Below, one piece after another: positions 26,035 to 39,000 of a stretch of DNA of 64,000 nt; the first letter of the stretch is position 1, and every line of letters begins with the position of its first letter. The stretch comes from Gonatopus flavifemur (lineage: Eukaryota; Arthropoda; Insecta; Hymenoptera; Dryinidae): positions 68,626,001 to 68,690,000 of the forward strand of contig JAFFJZ010000001.1 of assembly GCA_018340375.1 (NCBI GenBank). Direction: 5' to 3'. A program made the position numbers and the translations under genes. Under the pieces are notes generated by a model. The model was not told where the DNA came from. It worked only from the letters and a program-made list of their open reading frames with translations, and did no database searches.

Positions 26035-27885
26035 GGCTTGTCAGACTCGATTTTGACGCAATGAAATTATATCCGTGAATCCAATCTAGAACTGAATAAA
26101 ATGTGCATGCAGTAATTACTGAGCCCAAACAACATTTGTTTGTTTTGCTTCTTCGGGTGCAAACTGGGAACTTTCGTTCAATTCTTCAATCCGTCAAAGT
26201 AGATTAGAAAAGAATAAATTTTTTTCCGAAAGTCCAACTAAGACGGAACCGATTCCCCATGTGTTAATCACTCAACAAAACCATAATTTTTCATATCCGC
26301 GTATGCAGATACGAACGACGACTTTCGCTCAACCACTTGGCTTATCGAGCCGGATTTTAACGCAATGAACTCCCATCCGTAAATTCACCCTAAAACGGAA
26401 GAAATGCCTGTGCGGTAATTAAGGAATCAGAACACCATTATTTTGTTCAGCATTTGCGGATGCAAACCGGGAACTGTCATTCGACCATGCGGTTTGTTGG
26501 CGCGGATTGAAACGTAATCAACTTCTCTTCGCAAATCCAACTTGAAACGGAACCCATTTGGCATGTGTTGATTACTCAACAAAACCACCATTTCTTATGT
26601 CCGCATTGACATACGTGAATGACGGCTTACGCCTCATCAGCTGGCTTGGCAAGCCGGATTTCAACGAAATAAAATCATATCCGTAAATTCAACTTTAAAC
26701 GGAATAAAATGTCTATGCGTTAATGACGGAATGGAAACACCATTGTTTTATTCAGCATTTCCGTATGCAAACTAGGAATTGTTATTCCATCATCCGGCTC
26801 GTCGAAGCAGATTGGAACGCAATAAATTTCTCTCCGCAGATCCAACTTGGAACGGCATCAATTTGGTCGTCGTTCATGCTGATCAAAGCGGTAATATCTC
26901 ATACCCGTCATTCCGGACAAACTCAAAGGATTTGGTAAAAATCGCAATTCCAGCTCAGAACAGATTCATTTTGATACGGAAAGTTTCGTACACGCTTTAC
27001 TTACGTCACAAAATCTTACTTCTGCCCTGCGGAATGAATCGTAAAGATTCGCATGTAAATTCTTTCCGTTTCTTCCCGTTATTTTCAGCAGGGTGGGGTG
27101 TCGGACCGGATTTCAACGCAATAAATTCACTTCCGCAATTCCAAGAAAAAACGTAATGAAACGTACTGTAATTACGGATGAAAAACATCACTTCTTCATT
27201 CAGCATTTCCGGATGCAAACTGAAAACTGTTGTTCAATCATTCGATCCGTCGACCCGGATTCAAACGCAATAACTTTCTTTCCGCAAATCCAACTCGAAG
27301 CGGAACTGATTCCTCATGTATCAATTACTGAACAAAACCATCATTTTTCATGTCCGTGTTCGCAGATGTAAACGACAAGATTTTCTCAATTGAGTGGGGT
27401 GTCGGACCGGACTCAGACGCAATAAATTCACTTCCGCAATTCCAACAAGAAACGGAATGAAACGTACCTACCGCAATTACGGAAGAAAAACATCACTTCT
27501 CCATTCAGCATTTCCGGATGCAAACTGAAAACTGTTGTTCAATCATTCGATCCGTTGACACGGATTCGAACGCAATAACTTTCTTTCCGCAAATCCAACT
27601 TGGGACGTAATCAGTCAGGTCATCGTATATGCTGATCAACACGGTAATATTTCAAACCTGCCATTTCGAACAAAACCAAAGGATCCGATGAAAAATTGCA
27701 ATTCCTCATCAAAAGGCATTCATTTCATTTCCGCTGATCCAGTTGCATTCCTTCTCCGACGAAACGGAAAGTCTGGTACAATTTTTATTTCCGTCTCAAA
27801 TCTTACTTCTGCCATGCGGAACGAATCGCAATGATCCGCATCTAAATTCTCTCCGTTTCATTCCGTCATTTTTAGCAGGGATGAA
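26035..27885. repeat. Tandem array of about 302-bp units made of two 151-bp halves, inside mariner
   Basis: A segment of the type CCGGATTTNAACGCAATNAA followed by a TCCGTAAATTCAACTT-like stretch starts near 26035, 26338, 26641, 27094 and 27401. The spacing is about 303, 303, 453 and 307, that is whole and half multiples of ~302. A sister segment with TTTCCGCAAATCCAACTTG lies between them (near 26193, 26490, 26797, 27244, 27550), giving a ~151-bp half period. A further ~225-250-bp segment (26867-27093, again 27617-27870) is repeated about 750 bases apart and contains ATCTTACTTCTGCC in both copies. Copies differ widely. The short open frames across it (for example 125 codons at 26779) only follow the repeat. 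Confidence 0.75.
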
Positions 27886-27935
27886 ATATGAAAATAACGT
27901 ATAAATTTTGATTCCTGTCCTGGTTGATAGGTGTC

Positions 27936-27961
27936 GCTTTCAAAACTTTTCAATCAAGCTG
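27936..27961 (-). repeat. Right terminal inverted repeat of mariner
   Basis: Read on the minus strand it begins CAGCTTGATTGAAAAG and continues TTTTGAAAGC, the partner of the left end. TA follows at 27962-27963. About 50-75 bases just inside it do not look like the repeat arrays and may be the remaining 5' leader of mariner. Confidence 0.85.
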
Positions 27962-28747
27962 TATCTCTCACAAAATATATTCAGTCATTCATTTATTCCA
28001 ATCAGAAGAATTATTCCCGAAGAGAATTGTCATTTTAGGTGCTGAAAATCAGGGTCTCGTAGGTAAGTTGACAGCAGAATCTTGAGAGTTGATCGATCAA
28101 AGACAATGTCTATATAAAGATAGATTTGATCTCCAAATGATATTATAAGCAAATGGAAAAGTGAAAAATTATCAACAAGAAGATATCCACTGTTTTATCT
28201 GATACAATCCATCAAACAAATAAACGACTCACGATGTAACTGTCTTTAATCCAATTTATGAGATAAACTTTCATAACCAATTTCAGTCACGTCTCGTTTA
28301 TTTCAGTACACTCAACATGTTTGATTGGGTATCCATTACATCTATGTTTCACAACTCGAATGTGGCGAACGTGTTGTTGATACTCAGGGTCTGGGTATAG
28401 AGTAATCAGCTCAAAGAAGAGAGTCGTTCATTTGAAATTTGTAAACCTATTGTACAGTGAAATGTACAATACATATATGCGATAACTATGAAACATCAAT
28501 TATTTTAATTCGATGCTCAAGGTGATGTGAATCCATTTCATCGATATCTACCCAATTAGGATCTAACGATGCTCAATTTGGCTGTTTGAATTGTGGCAAT
28601 AATATACATTTCAATGGTTTATACACGTGAATAAAATTTGCTGGAATACCTGCGAAAAGTGATCTAGATTGTAATTATATCACAAAGTAGTTTCTAATTT
28701 TATGGTATTTCAGATTTACCATCACTCTTCGCCTTTTTCTGGCTCTT

Positions 28748-28972
28748 CACGGAAAAAATAATATAGCTGCAGCAGCTAAGTAGCTAGCACGGACACGGAC
28801 AGCCATTAAATTAGCTCCTGTAGCTAAATTTTAGCTGGTACAGCAAAAAAATTGGCATTTGTAGTTAATTTATTTGCGGTAACAGCTAAAATTTAGCTGC
28901 AGGAGCTAATTTAATGGCGGTCCGTGTCTGTACTAGCTACTTAACTGCTGCAGCTATATTCTTTTTTCCGTA
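28748..28972. repeat. 225-bp near-perfect hairpin of AGCT words
   Basis: Arms of about 90 bases begin CACGGAAAAAATAATATAGC and end with the complementary TTTTTTCCGT. In between, AGCTGCAGCAGCTAAGTAGCT, CACGGACACGGAC, and TTAAATTAGCTCCTG are mirrored closely in the right arm. The interior is made mostly of AGCT-centred palindromes. The terminal CACGGAAAAAA matches the end style of the TA-flanked MITEs, but the flanks here are not TA. Confidence 0.75.
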
Positions 28973-29143
28973 TTCAAAAGAGTCTACGTACAGCAAAACT
29001 CATCTTTGGAATGTTTTGAGAACGTTTAGAACACGGTTTTTTTCAACATTCCATCAACAAGGCGATGCCTGGGCGCCAGAGGAACCAGAACCAGGTTCTG
29101 AAACTAAAAATTCTGCACGCTATTCAAAGTTTCCCTCCAATTA

Positions 29144-29386
29144 CACTGAGAAAAGTGTATGGGATTGATTACCACCCGCTCTAGTTCTCATCGCGACTTT
29201 AGGATAAGAATTCAGTGCTGACTCGCGATTTCGTGATCATTACGATGTCAACCTATCGTTCCCATGGTAACGTAAACATTTTATCGCACTCACTTCGATT
29301 TTGAATAGTACTTATTACAATTTTGGAATATCTGTCACCGAATTCCTATTATTTTTAGTAATGGTTACCGTATACTTCTCTCCGTG
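29144..29386. mobile_element. 243-bp TA-flanked MITE
   Basis: The ends CACTGAGAAAAGTGTATGGG and, inverted, CACGGAGAGAAGTATACGG are flanked by TA (29142-29143, 29387-29388). TTACC and GGTTACC phrases lie just inside both ends. The arms pair only for about 30 bases. No coding capacity. Confidence 0.7.
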
Positions 29387-29388
29387 TA

Positions 29389-32300
29389 TCGTCACTGAGG
29401 ACGCCATACAAAATGCCATAGTAGTGTCAATAAAAGGCCACATAAATTACCAGAACGAGCAGTAATTCCATCATTAGGCCTTGGAGAAACGTTATTACCA
29501 TTTCGACCCTGGAGCAGAGTTCTCGAATCAACGAAGCCTGATGTGATGGTTGTTCGAATTTCCCAGGATTGGTAACTCCGGTAACGTTACTGCACCAAAA
29601 TGGGGTTAGGTTCTAGTTTGTGGAGGGTTCGAAAAGTTCCAGTTTGAAAAAAAATCTAATACCCATACTGACTCAAAAATTGAGCTTCAAATCAAATTTG
29701 TCCAAAATTATTACACTTTGACTGTATAGATTATGCCACAGAAATTTCGAATTCTGGAATACCCGGTATATTCTCGTAGACTATTCTGTGCATTGAAGAA
29801 AATTTCAAGCAGATCGTTTGCAATTGTTGCCAACAGTTTTTATAAATCTAGATTGCTTTTTTTCAGTTGAAATGAGTCTATTTCGGAAGTATCAATTTTC
29901 AATTTCTTAAAAAAAAATTTTTAACTGATAGATAATTCATTTTCTCACCAATAAAAGAACACGATTGTGGTATTTCGAAAAATATAAGTTCTCATTCATT
30001 ATCGAATACGTGTATGGCATTATCAATTATCGATCCTCGTCTTCAGAATACAGAGATAAAATGAAAGGAACAGAAAATACCTGTGACGATGTATATGAGA
30101 ATTCATACATATATTTCCTTGTTATCATTTATTTACTATGATTCTGTGTGTACATACGGTATAAACCCTCTGATATAGAAATTGTTTGCTTTCACGTCAC
30201 GATAGTATCTAATGGTCGATGATGGTGACAGGAAAAAGCAAGGAAACAATGTTTGCAAGGATCTATTAATATCCTCATCTCCCAGGGATTTTCAGATTTT
30301 TTCTGATAAGACTTCGAAATGCGTCACGCTCGTTTTACATTCGTTTCACAAGCACGGGAAGATTTATCCACAAAATATTTCATTCCAGAATTTTCTAAGT
30401 TATAAATGGTTCATGTGAGATGCATAGAGTTCGTTCTGGACAAGGGTGTGCAAAGTAAAGTATCAACTTCGCCTCGAATCACCGCAAAATCCGTGAAGAT
30501 TTATCAAAATAAAAAGATTCTATTATGCCTCATAAATCACATGAATCCATCGAATAAATATTGAATTGTTTATAATTTGATTTTATGAGATTTTTTTCAC
30601 TCCATTTCCATTGATGATTAATTATTGAAAAGACAATTCAATAAGCAATGGTAGAATTGGAGAAAACATTTTCGATCGAGCAATATCTCACTATATATTC
30701 GTATGCAACAATTCGTCTGTGAGACTGGGTCGTTCACTAATTCCCTTCTAGAGGATGGTTGGCTAGATACCCTCGGCGATAGACTGAATTGATGCTCGTT
30801 AATTGCAAGCTACACACGCACACAGTTATTAGGAGGCTCTAGAATTTATTGGAGTATATCTATCAGACCTACATAATTCTTTGAGCAATGATTAGGGAAT
30901 GTAACGCATTTATTTCTAACGTCAATTGGTGGTGAGAGATGTAGGCTCGAATCGCTAAGATCGATCTTGACCCATTGTAGACAATTTATGGGTATCTAAA
31001 GACTAGTTGGGGAGTATTTTGTCTTCAAGACTAAATTCTTTTATTTTCGAAACGTAGAAGAATCGAGGTACTAGAAAATTATCGAAAAACTTGTGGAATT
31101 CGTCATCGCTTCATTTAGATGCAAAACCAGGGTATCATTGATTTTCAAAATAACAAGGAGTTGGAGATACCGGCATTCATTGTCAGGATCTGAAACCAAA
31201 ACTACCGGGAGTGAAAAAACGGTTCAATACTGGCTGTGAATTATTTATGAGACCCTGGCAAAAACAATTGAGCAATTACTGCATCATCAAACAACACTTT
31301 TGAAAATGGCAAATTCACGTCACCGATGTGATAAGTCTGAGTGATGTCAGTATTCAACCAACGATTGATATATATTTCAAATAATAAATATCCGACTAAT
31401 TCAATTCATCCAAATTTCTTCCTTGCCACGAGATTCTAGTTCCATCATATTCTCATCCGCATTGATTTTACATTCAATTTCAAATACGATCATCCGAAAT
31501 AATATCTAAGCGCTCTTTTGAACCATGAAAATACATATTGAATTCGTATCTCTATCCCCTCATCTAGCCCATGAATTCAACCGATCCTCATTTGATAATG
31601 AAATAATTGCTTCACCCAGATCAATCAGCACTATCGAATCATCAAAAATGCCGCAGTTGTGGCAATACAGGCCCATAGATTTCGCCAATACTGAATGTAT
31701 TGTATCTCCAGTACTGGCCCTTAAAGTCAAATGTTATCATTTTTACTCCAAGTCAGTACCTACTGTCAAATCAACTGGCCCTGGACTGGTTCTCTATATT
31801 ATTTGAGGTCAGACTTCAATCCCCACATTGAACAAATAATTCTACGTTTTATATAAAATTCTATGGTTTTCCCATTAAGTGAGGTAAAATTTTAGCATCG
31901 AAATCCACATGCCCTCCGAGTTAATGCAAGAAACGTGTGGCCGTGAGACAAATATTCATTCCGTTATCTTCCGATTGCTATGATTAGAGAGTGCTTCTGA
32001 ATTAATTATCCTTTTGTTCACTCAAACGCGGCTTGAATTTCTCACCGCTGCGCTACGTGAAAGCGAATAAAGAATACAGATCTTCATCTTTATTCTCATC
32101 GAATTATTTCTCAACGGGAAGTATGAAAACATCAATACATGAGATAAAATAGTTCAAAGATTCATCTGATTCATATACCTCGTGTAACTGTTATGCGATT
32201 GGAATTCTCACTTTCGACAGATTGAGCAAGGAAAGATCGTGCAGGTCGATACAGTTTACCAAAATTGATGTATGTTTATTCATTCTTTATCCAACTTTGA

Positions 32301-33584
32301 TTTATGACTGACTGTCAAGGTTTCATCCAAGATGTTCCACGTAGTTAACATCGTTGGAGGTGCCAAAATATTCTCCTACATGTATTATTAGCTCATTGAA
32401 ACGTTGAGACGTTCACGATCGATGGTATTTCAAGAGATCGTAGCTTGTAATTTTTTTTTTTCATGGTGCTGCTCTATTGTGCTTTTCGGAAAATCCATAT
32501 AACGTTTCAAAACACGAACGGAGAACAAAAACCCTTGTTTCATGTCATTCATAATGATTTTTCATTTGAAATTGTATTTGAAGTATCAAAAATAATTCAC
32601 CTGAGTATTCTTGTCTGACTAGACACTTATTGTGACTACTTACGACAATACAATAAAATTCAAAATTATCAAATTGAATTTGAATAAAATCATTCGTAAT
32701 TGGATAATCGAATTGAAAAGAGGCGCGTACTCTGAGACGACGATAAAGCAATATAAAACTACATTCCTGTATCATAAATTCAAACTATTGCAAAACGAAT
32801 GAAAGCAGAGCTCGCTATCTTGTACGCGAAGAAATATAATCCTTCTCTTTTCTGATCCATATAAAAGTTTGAAGAGCCTACACACGGTATACGTATACAC
32901 CGAAAAATGAAAAACAAACAAAATCCTTGTCCAATATTTCATCAACGATGTTCCGATTAACACAATATTTTTCCAATCCGATGGAATTTTTCTGACACGA
33001 CGAGTTTCCGCGCGAATAGACAGAAGAGGTTCACCGACCTGAAAACATTGAAATCATGATATAAATTTCTTCATTTCTGGCAACTCGAACATTACGTGAC
33101 CAGAATCATGATGTTAGGGGATATCCTCAACAATGCGACGAATATTTAAAAAGGAGAGAAGATATGTGACATCCTATTGAGAATGAGAAAATAAGAAGAA
33201 CGATGATATCAACTTGAACGATAAGAATCTCTTCTTAACAAAAACAGTACAGAAGGGTACCGTAGTTTGAATTTGTAGAGATAAGTTGAAATGAGGTTTA
33301 TAAAATACATGATCGAGATTCTCGTGAAATCTGATAAGGGAATGCGATACATCGTTGAGATTCAATTTTGAAGGGAAAATAAAAGAATGGAATTGATAGT
33401 TGTGATCGATTTTTATTGAAAATTTTCACTTCATTGAATACGATATACAAGAAAATTTATGATCATTTGTCGGCCTTTCTTTATTTGTTTGGCCAAATAC
33501 TTGTATATTTCGTGAATTCTTGCTACGATTTGGCTAGATTTCAAACCGTTTGAATTTATCAAAAGATTGGGAATGAATGCGAAT
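29389..33584. other. Gene-free stretch
   Basis: No coding frame above about 93 codons and no strong inverted or tandem repeats were seen. Nothing recognisable. Confidence 0.45.
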
Positions 33585-33586
33585 TA

Positions 33587-33755
33587 CACTACGAGAGAAC
33601 AACAGAGCTGAACTGGAGTCTATCTCCACAAGTGTGGTAAACAATAGCCCATATTCATTGAGGTAACTATGAAAATAACGGTAATAGTGATAAAATAGCT
33701 ACGGGAATTGCAAGAGTGAAGCTGGACTCATATTCAGCTCCATTTCTCTCTCAGT
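33587..33755. mobile_element. 169-bp TA-flanked MITE
   Basis: The ends CACTACGAGAGAACAACAG and, inverted, CACTGAGAGAGAAATGGAG are flanked by TA on both sides (33585-33586, 33756-33757). GAGCTGAA and GAGTC lie inside each end in mirrored order. The short interior contains GGTAACTATG and GGTAATAG, a word shared with the element at 35814-36074. Confidence 0.7.
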
Positions 33756-34069
33756 GTATCGCTGTCACCTGATCTTTACATTCGCGCAAAGTGGAGTTTT
33801 TCAATTCCTCTTCTTGCTAACATTGACCAAGGCAGAAATAGATGGATTATTGGATTTTTTTTTGCAATTCAAAAGAGAATCAAATGAAAATGCTTAGGAA
33901 AACTTGAAATCATTCACTTGGTACGGAAGAATGCATGATGAACGTCTTTTGAACTGAATTTTCTATTAAAGTAATGAAATAATTCTTATTCGCTTTCTTT
34001 ACTTACAAAAACATCTTTCATTATTTCATCTGCAGCAGCAAATATTCATAATTAAATTAAACATCACTA

Positions 34070-34369
34070 CACGCAGAGAAAAATTCTTGCTGAAATAGCG
34101 ATTTTAGAAAATCTGCTTTGTTGAATTAGCAAAACATTTGCTGTTCCAGCAGAAATTTTGCTGTTCCAGCAAGATCCTTGCTAATTCAGCAAATTTTCTT
34201 AGCAGTCTGTATGTCTGCAATGTCGGATTGCTACATCGAAAGCGCTCGCTAAAAGAGCAAGATGTTTGCTGTAACAACAAAGCTTTTGCTAATTCAGCAA
34301 GAAGAATTGTCATACTAGCAAAGCAGATTTTTGAGGTTTGCTGGTTTAGCCAATCTTTCTCTTTCCGTG
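34070..34369. mobile_element. 300-bp TA-flanked MITE built of TTGCTG/CAGCAA words
   Basis: The ends CACGCAGAGAAAAATTC and, inverted, CACGGAAAGAGAAAGATTG are flanked by TA (34068-34069, 34370-34371). The interior is a run of TTGCTGNNNCAGCAAA-type palindromes and their halves (for example TTTGCTGTTCCAGCA, GCTAATTCAGCAAA). A second member of the same family with the same words is at 53530-53838. Confidence 0.75.
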
Positions 34370-35813
34370 TAATAACTCATCGAAGTACTGAGTTATATAG
34401 TAAACCGAGTTGTCAACTCCATGGAATGAATATTTATTAATAAATTAAACAGAATTATGTATGTCTTGCTGGATTCTTCATAGATATCCACCATAAAATA
34501 GGAACGAGGTGTTTCTGAAGAATAAAAACATTGGCTCAACTAACATTTAATTGTCTCAATCAAATCTCAGCTGCCTAGAATATGAATGAAACAGTCTATC
34601 CAACTGGAATAAAAAATTCAGCTGTGACAAATAAAATCGATGTGGTTTGACCAACTTTTCTAACTGTTCAACACCCTGTAAAAAAATTCCCTCTGAGAAT
34701 TGTTTCTGAATTTCTAGATGGAATTTTTCCACAGTGTATTCAACAAACAATTCGCCTCAATATGGATAGAGGAGTAACATTATTACAGAAAAAAATCTGA
34801 CTGATCAACAAAATTCCGCGGCTGAAGATATTTCTAGACAGTAAAGCGAGTCAGGGATTTTTCATCGCCTATATATATACAACATAACAAGTAATCCGAC
34901 CTAGTGAAAGGGATTGAATGAATGAAAGTGAAACTTTATTCATTTCCACCTTAATTTCTTCATCATTCTGTGTAACATTTGGGGTAGGAGCAGGGGATTA
35001 TTTCCAAAGGCGTCCATCTTTGAATTCCTATCAACTCTCTGAGCTCATTATACTTAAATGTGACTTGATATTACAGAAAAAGAATTTGCCTGATTAATGA
35101 CGGTTAATTACTCATCGTGGTTTCACAACCCTTCGGTATTTCCACTCAATTCTGAAAAAGCATGAATATGGGGTAACCGGGCAAAATTTTACTGCATCGT
35201 CATATATTTCGGATATTCAATAGATCTTGATTTTGTATACACCATAAACACCCACGCAACATTTTTCCACTTCTCACAATTGTATATTAATGAGAATTTT
35301 TCTCATTTGAAGAATCATTATCGTCGATAAATTTTGAATTGGAATGTATATATCCTATGTATAACAAAAAGAATTCTACGAGTACCGTTACGATGCGGAA
35401 AATGAAGAAAATTCACAATATTCTGCAGACGTGAAAATCGTATTTCACAGATTATGAATTGAAATGTGGTGGGAGAACGCTTTTCAAACGTATTGAAACC
35501 AATTGATTGTATTGAACGAAGGATTTACCTCTTTCTCAAGGGGGGGGATTCTGAATTAGGAGGTCTAAAAAGTGTTTTTTTTTTAAATTGTTTTTAGGTA
35601 TACGAAGAAAATAATTGAATGAAATTCTACAACTATTTTTTGCAGTGTACATTGTTCTTTTATGTGAGCTAACAAAGACATTTGATTGAGAATAATTTTT
35701 ATGAATTTTTGGAATTCGCATATAGAAGAGGTGAAGACATTAATCTTTGGTTCGTGTCAGTTGGACGTCTAGTTTTTGTTTGCAATCTTTCACATAAGTC
35801 TATAATAATTGTG

Positions 35814-36074
35814 CACTGAGAAGAGGATTTAGTTATAGTTACCAGCATTTGGTAATAGTTACCAAATCTCATAGTTGAATACGGCGGAATAAATATTTAG
35901 TTATAATTACTGACATGCAGATTCACAACTAAGGTCTTTGGTTATAGTTATCGATTTTTAGTTATTATTACTAAATCCTGGTAATAGTTACCAAATCTTG
36001 TTAATAATGAACCAATCAAATATTTGAGGCAACCAAATCAATTTGGTAACTATAACTAGGTTCTTTTTTCAGTA
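35814..36074. repeat. 261-bp element built of GGTAACTATTACC words
   Basis: It runs from CACTGAGAAGAGGATTTAG to CTTTTTTCAGTA, ends of the same style as the MITEs around it. The interior is full of TTAGTTATAGTTACC, GGTAATAGTTACCAAAT and related palindromes, in both orientations. TA is not clear at the left flank. No coding capacity. Confidence 0.6.
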
Positions 36075-39000
36075 TGAAGATAAAAACTTGCGAGAATGCA
36101 GTTGATTTAATTATTTTGAGTGGAAGAAATTTTTTCATAAACTTCAATATATGAAAATATCCCGAAAAGTTCGCTTGATTCAATTATCTTTTCCGTACCT
36201 CAAAAATTCTAAGGAAAAAAACGCTTTTTTTCAAGCCTTCTAATTCAGACTCCTCCCTCAAATGCTGTCTCAATTTCCCTAATCGTTGATGGAAATCTGC
36301 ACTGGATCATGATAACAGTCTGTACTGTTCTTGTCGCAAAATTTCCATACTTTTCCCCAAAGTTTTGAGGAAAAAATGAGAAAACAAAATAAAGAGATTC
36401 TGCAAAGACGAAGAAAACTTCCCCAAGAATTAATTATATACATGAATTATTGGCAATGTATGCGTACTAAAATATTCAATAATAGCGATATCAAAATCAA
36501 CATCCAATTTATTTTGATTATGATTGAGAGTAAAAATATGATGAAATTTTCATCCGATGTGTGGGTGTGAATCTTCATCGGTGCGTTCGGATGATTTCGT
36601 AGTAACGTGATTGTTTCTCAAGTCCAGTGTCATGGGTCAAAATTGAGACACGAAGATGATGAAGGTCTCGTGTGACAAGTAAGGATGAGAAAGATGGAAA
36701 GGATAGAGGGAATCAATGAGTATGGCGTCGCTCTGGGGCGTCGTCGCTCGGGTATGCGTCGCGACGCCTTCCAAGTTTGCACGATCTCGACAGCTTCGCA
36801 TAAGGTGCTTGCTTGCACATACAGACATGTACACGTATATCTACATTCTGTATTTGACGTGGCACACAATGACGAATCACCTCCAAATTTTTTTTTCTTC
36901 GGAGTTATATTCAAGGTGTCACGAATTTTTGCCCGATCGATACGAACAAACAATGCAGGCCATCATCTCTCGCGTTTCTTTTTCCGATAGCAAAGAGAAT
37001 CTTTTAGAACAGGTAGTAAACATCAATTCCAAAGAATCACATTTTTTTGCGAAATTCCATATAAAACACGTATTATAGAAGAATGAAAATGAAATTTCTA
37101 TTGTGGTAAGGTGCATCATTCTTCGATAGAATAGCGAAAGACGAAACTCAATTTTCCTCCATGTGTGATAATGACTTCGATGACACTATACAGTCGTGAT
37201 ACAAAAATACGACTCATGATCACTGTTCTTCCCTTTTCTTTCCCTGGCAGAAACAAAGACTGCATCAAAGATGGGATTTAACTAAAAGTAAAAATGATCC
37301 ATTAGTGTGAATCATATTTGAAAACGGAATTGTAGAAGGATGAACTTTTCTAGTCCATCTCAATGTTCTATGAAATTGCATTTTCGGATGAAAATTGCAA
37401 TCGAATCCGCTAAGGTTACGAAGATACGTTTTTCGAACCGAAGATAAATAAATCACATTTCATTCCGATACATTGAAATGATCGATTCTTCTTCTTCAAT
37501 TTGTAATTTCATCACAAATTCCATGGATCTTCAGGAAAAATTCTCCAAACGCAACAAACAGCGAACAAAGATTTATTTGGAAGAAAGAACTTTTGGAAAA
37601 CCTGTTCATGCGATAAATTACATATCGAGACTTTGCAGATGATTTTTTTTTATCTTTGATATACGACAGTTGGCGAAGAAACAAAAATGGAAAAATCAAT
37701 CGTTTGAAAGATCTACGACGTTCCGTTGTATCAACACGTTCATATTTAACGCGTCTGGGATGGAAAGGAAAAAGCGAAGAAAGATCAATTTCGATCGAAA
37801 GTACTTTCCCATAATACAAGGAGGAAACGAATTGTAAAAAATTTCGGAATTTTTATTATCGATTCTCTTACTGCAAAAAGTAATTCTGCATTGAACAGTC
37901 AATCACCTGTAGGGGAAACGAACCGTTATTGAAGTATTCTCTCCTGTGCACAGAATGAATCATATCGTAGAAGGAAAAACCTCAAAAAGAGATGTCCCAT
38001 AAAAGTTCTTTACTGTTCTCAATTTCATAAAATAGTTACGAGCCTTCATCCGTTAGAATCAATTTCTTCCCATAAAAAATAATACCGAGTACATGATCTA
38101 CGGCTAAAAGAAGAAGAACACGAAGAAAAATTAATCGAATGGAAGAAACGATCTGCAGCATGCGAGGGAGACAGGAACGAGAAGAAACGCGATCAACACT
38201 GATGCGGGAACATAAAAATCCCTAAGAGTGAGGACAATGACCTCTGAAGAATAAGTTCATTTATGATGTCGCTGAAGAGTGAGATATACATATATACATC
38301 CATGTACACCCGAAGATAGAGTTTTTTGTGGTAACAGTAGTGGATCTTTAAATTTCTTCGCGTCTTGAATGCACAAGACTTTTCTTTGCTCCTCCTGACC
38401 CATCCCTTGGGATTTTCAACGCCTTAATAGTCTCTCTTCGGTGTTTACATCCGTTCCCCCTCGTACAAGTTTGACTTGGAAATTGCTTCTTGGACAGTAG
38501 AATTTTTAAATCTTTTTGATTCAAAAGGCATAGAAATAGTGTTCCGTGTTGGAGCAATGAATTTGAATATTCATTCAAAAGGAAATGATATTTTTCTTTG
38601 TTTTGAATGACTGATTTTTTCCAACCCTCGTTAAGAAGGTTTTCCCTTTCCTTGCAAAATTTCTCCACGCATCCAAAAAAAAGTAATTTGGAAATCAGAG
38701 GAAAAATCCCTCTCAACCAGAAAATATATTTCACTTGTGTTTTCTTCTTTAATTGAGAATATCCCTCTAGGATTTTGAACAAATTCTTCCACGCAAAGAC
38801 TCATCCTCTCAAATGGAGAGGAATACTTTGGATACCATATATTAGAGGAGAAGTTGCATCAAAATCAGGGGTCAAAGCAGGGATACTCTGATTTTGATAT
38901 GAATTTTTTTTGGGTGCGTCAATTGAACAAGGAAAATTTTATAACGGGCCCTTTATCCGAGTTTTCAGAAACAAAAACAGAATGCAAGCAGGAAGATGAA

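Larger units (their letters stand above)
22802..27961 (-). mobile_element. Composite mariner element with about 4 kb of internal repeats
   Basis: A 26-bp terminal repeat starts at 22802 (CAGGTTGGTTGAAAAG...) and its inverted partner ends at 27961 with only two mismatches. Each is flanked outside by TA, the target duplication of Tc1/mariner elements. The transposase gene sits against the left end in minus orientation, so the left end is its 3' side. Normal mariners are about 1.3 kb; this one would be 5160 bp. The extra DNA is all between the start codon (23912) and the right terminal repeat and is made of degenerate tandem arrays with nested small elements. Alternative: a repeat array inserted into the 5' leader after mariner landed, or the right terminal repeat belongs to a second, broken copy. 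The facing orientation and paired TA flanks favour one unit. Confidence 0.7.

Noticed and set aside
26779..27156. 125-codon plus frame inside the mariner composite
   Set aside because: It simply follows the 302-bp array, and other array copies have stops in the same frame.
23926..27885. CRISPR array or bacterial contamination
   Set aside because: Units are 120-302 bp, diverged and lack regular spacers. The locus lies within mariner ends and other eukaryotic elements.
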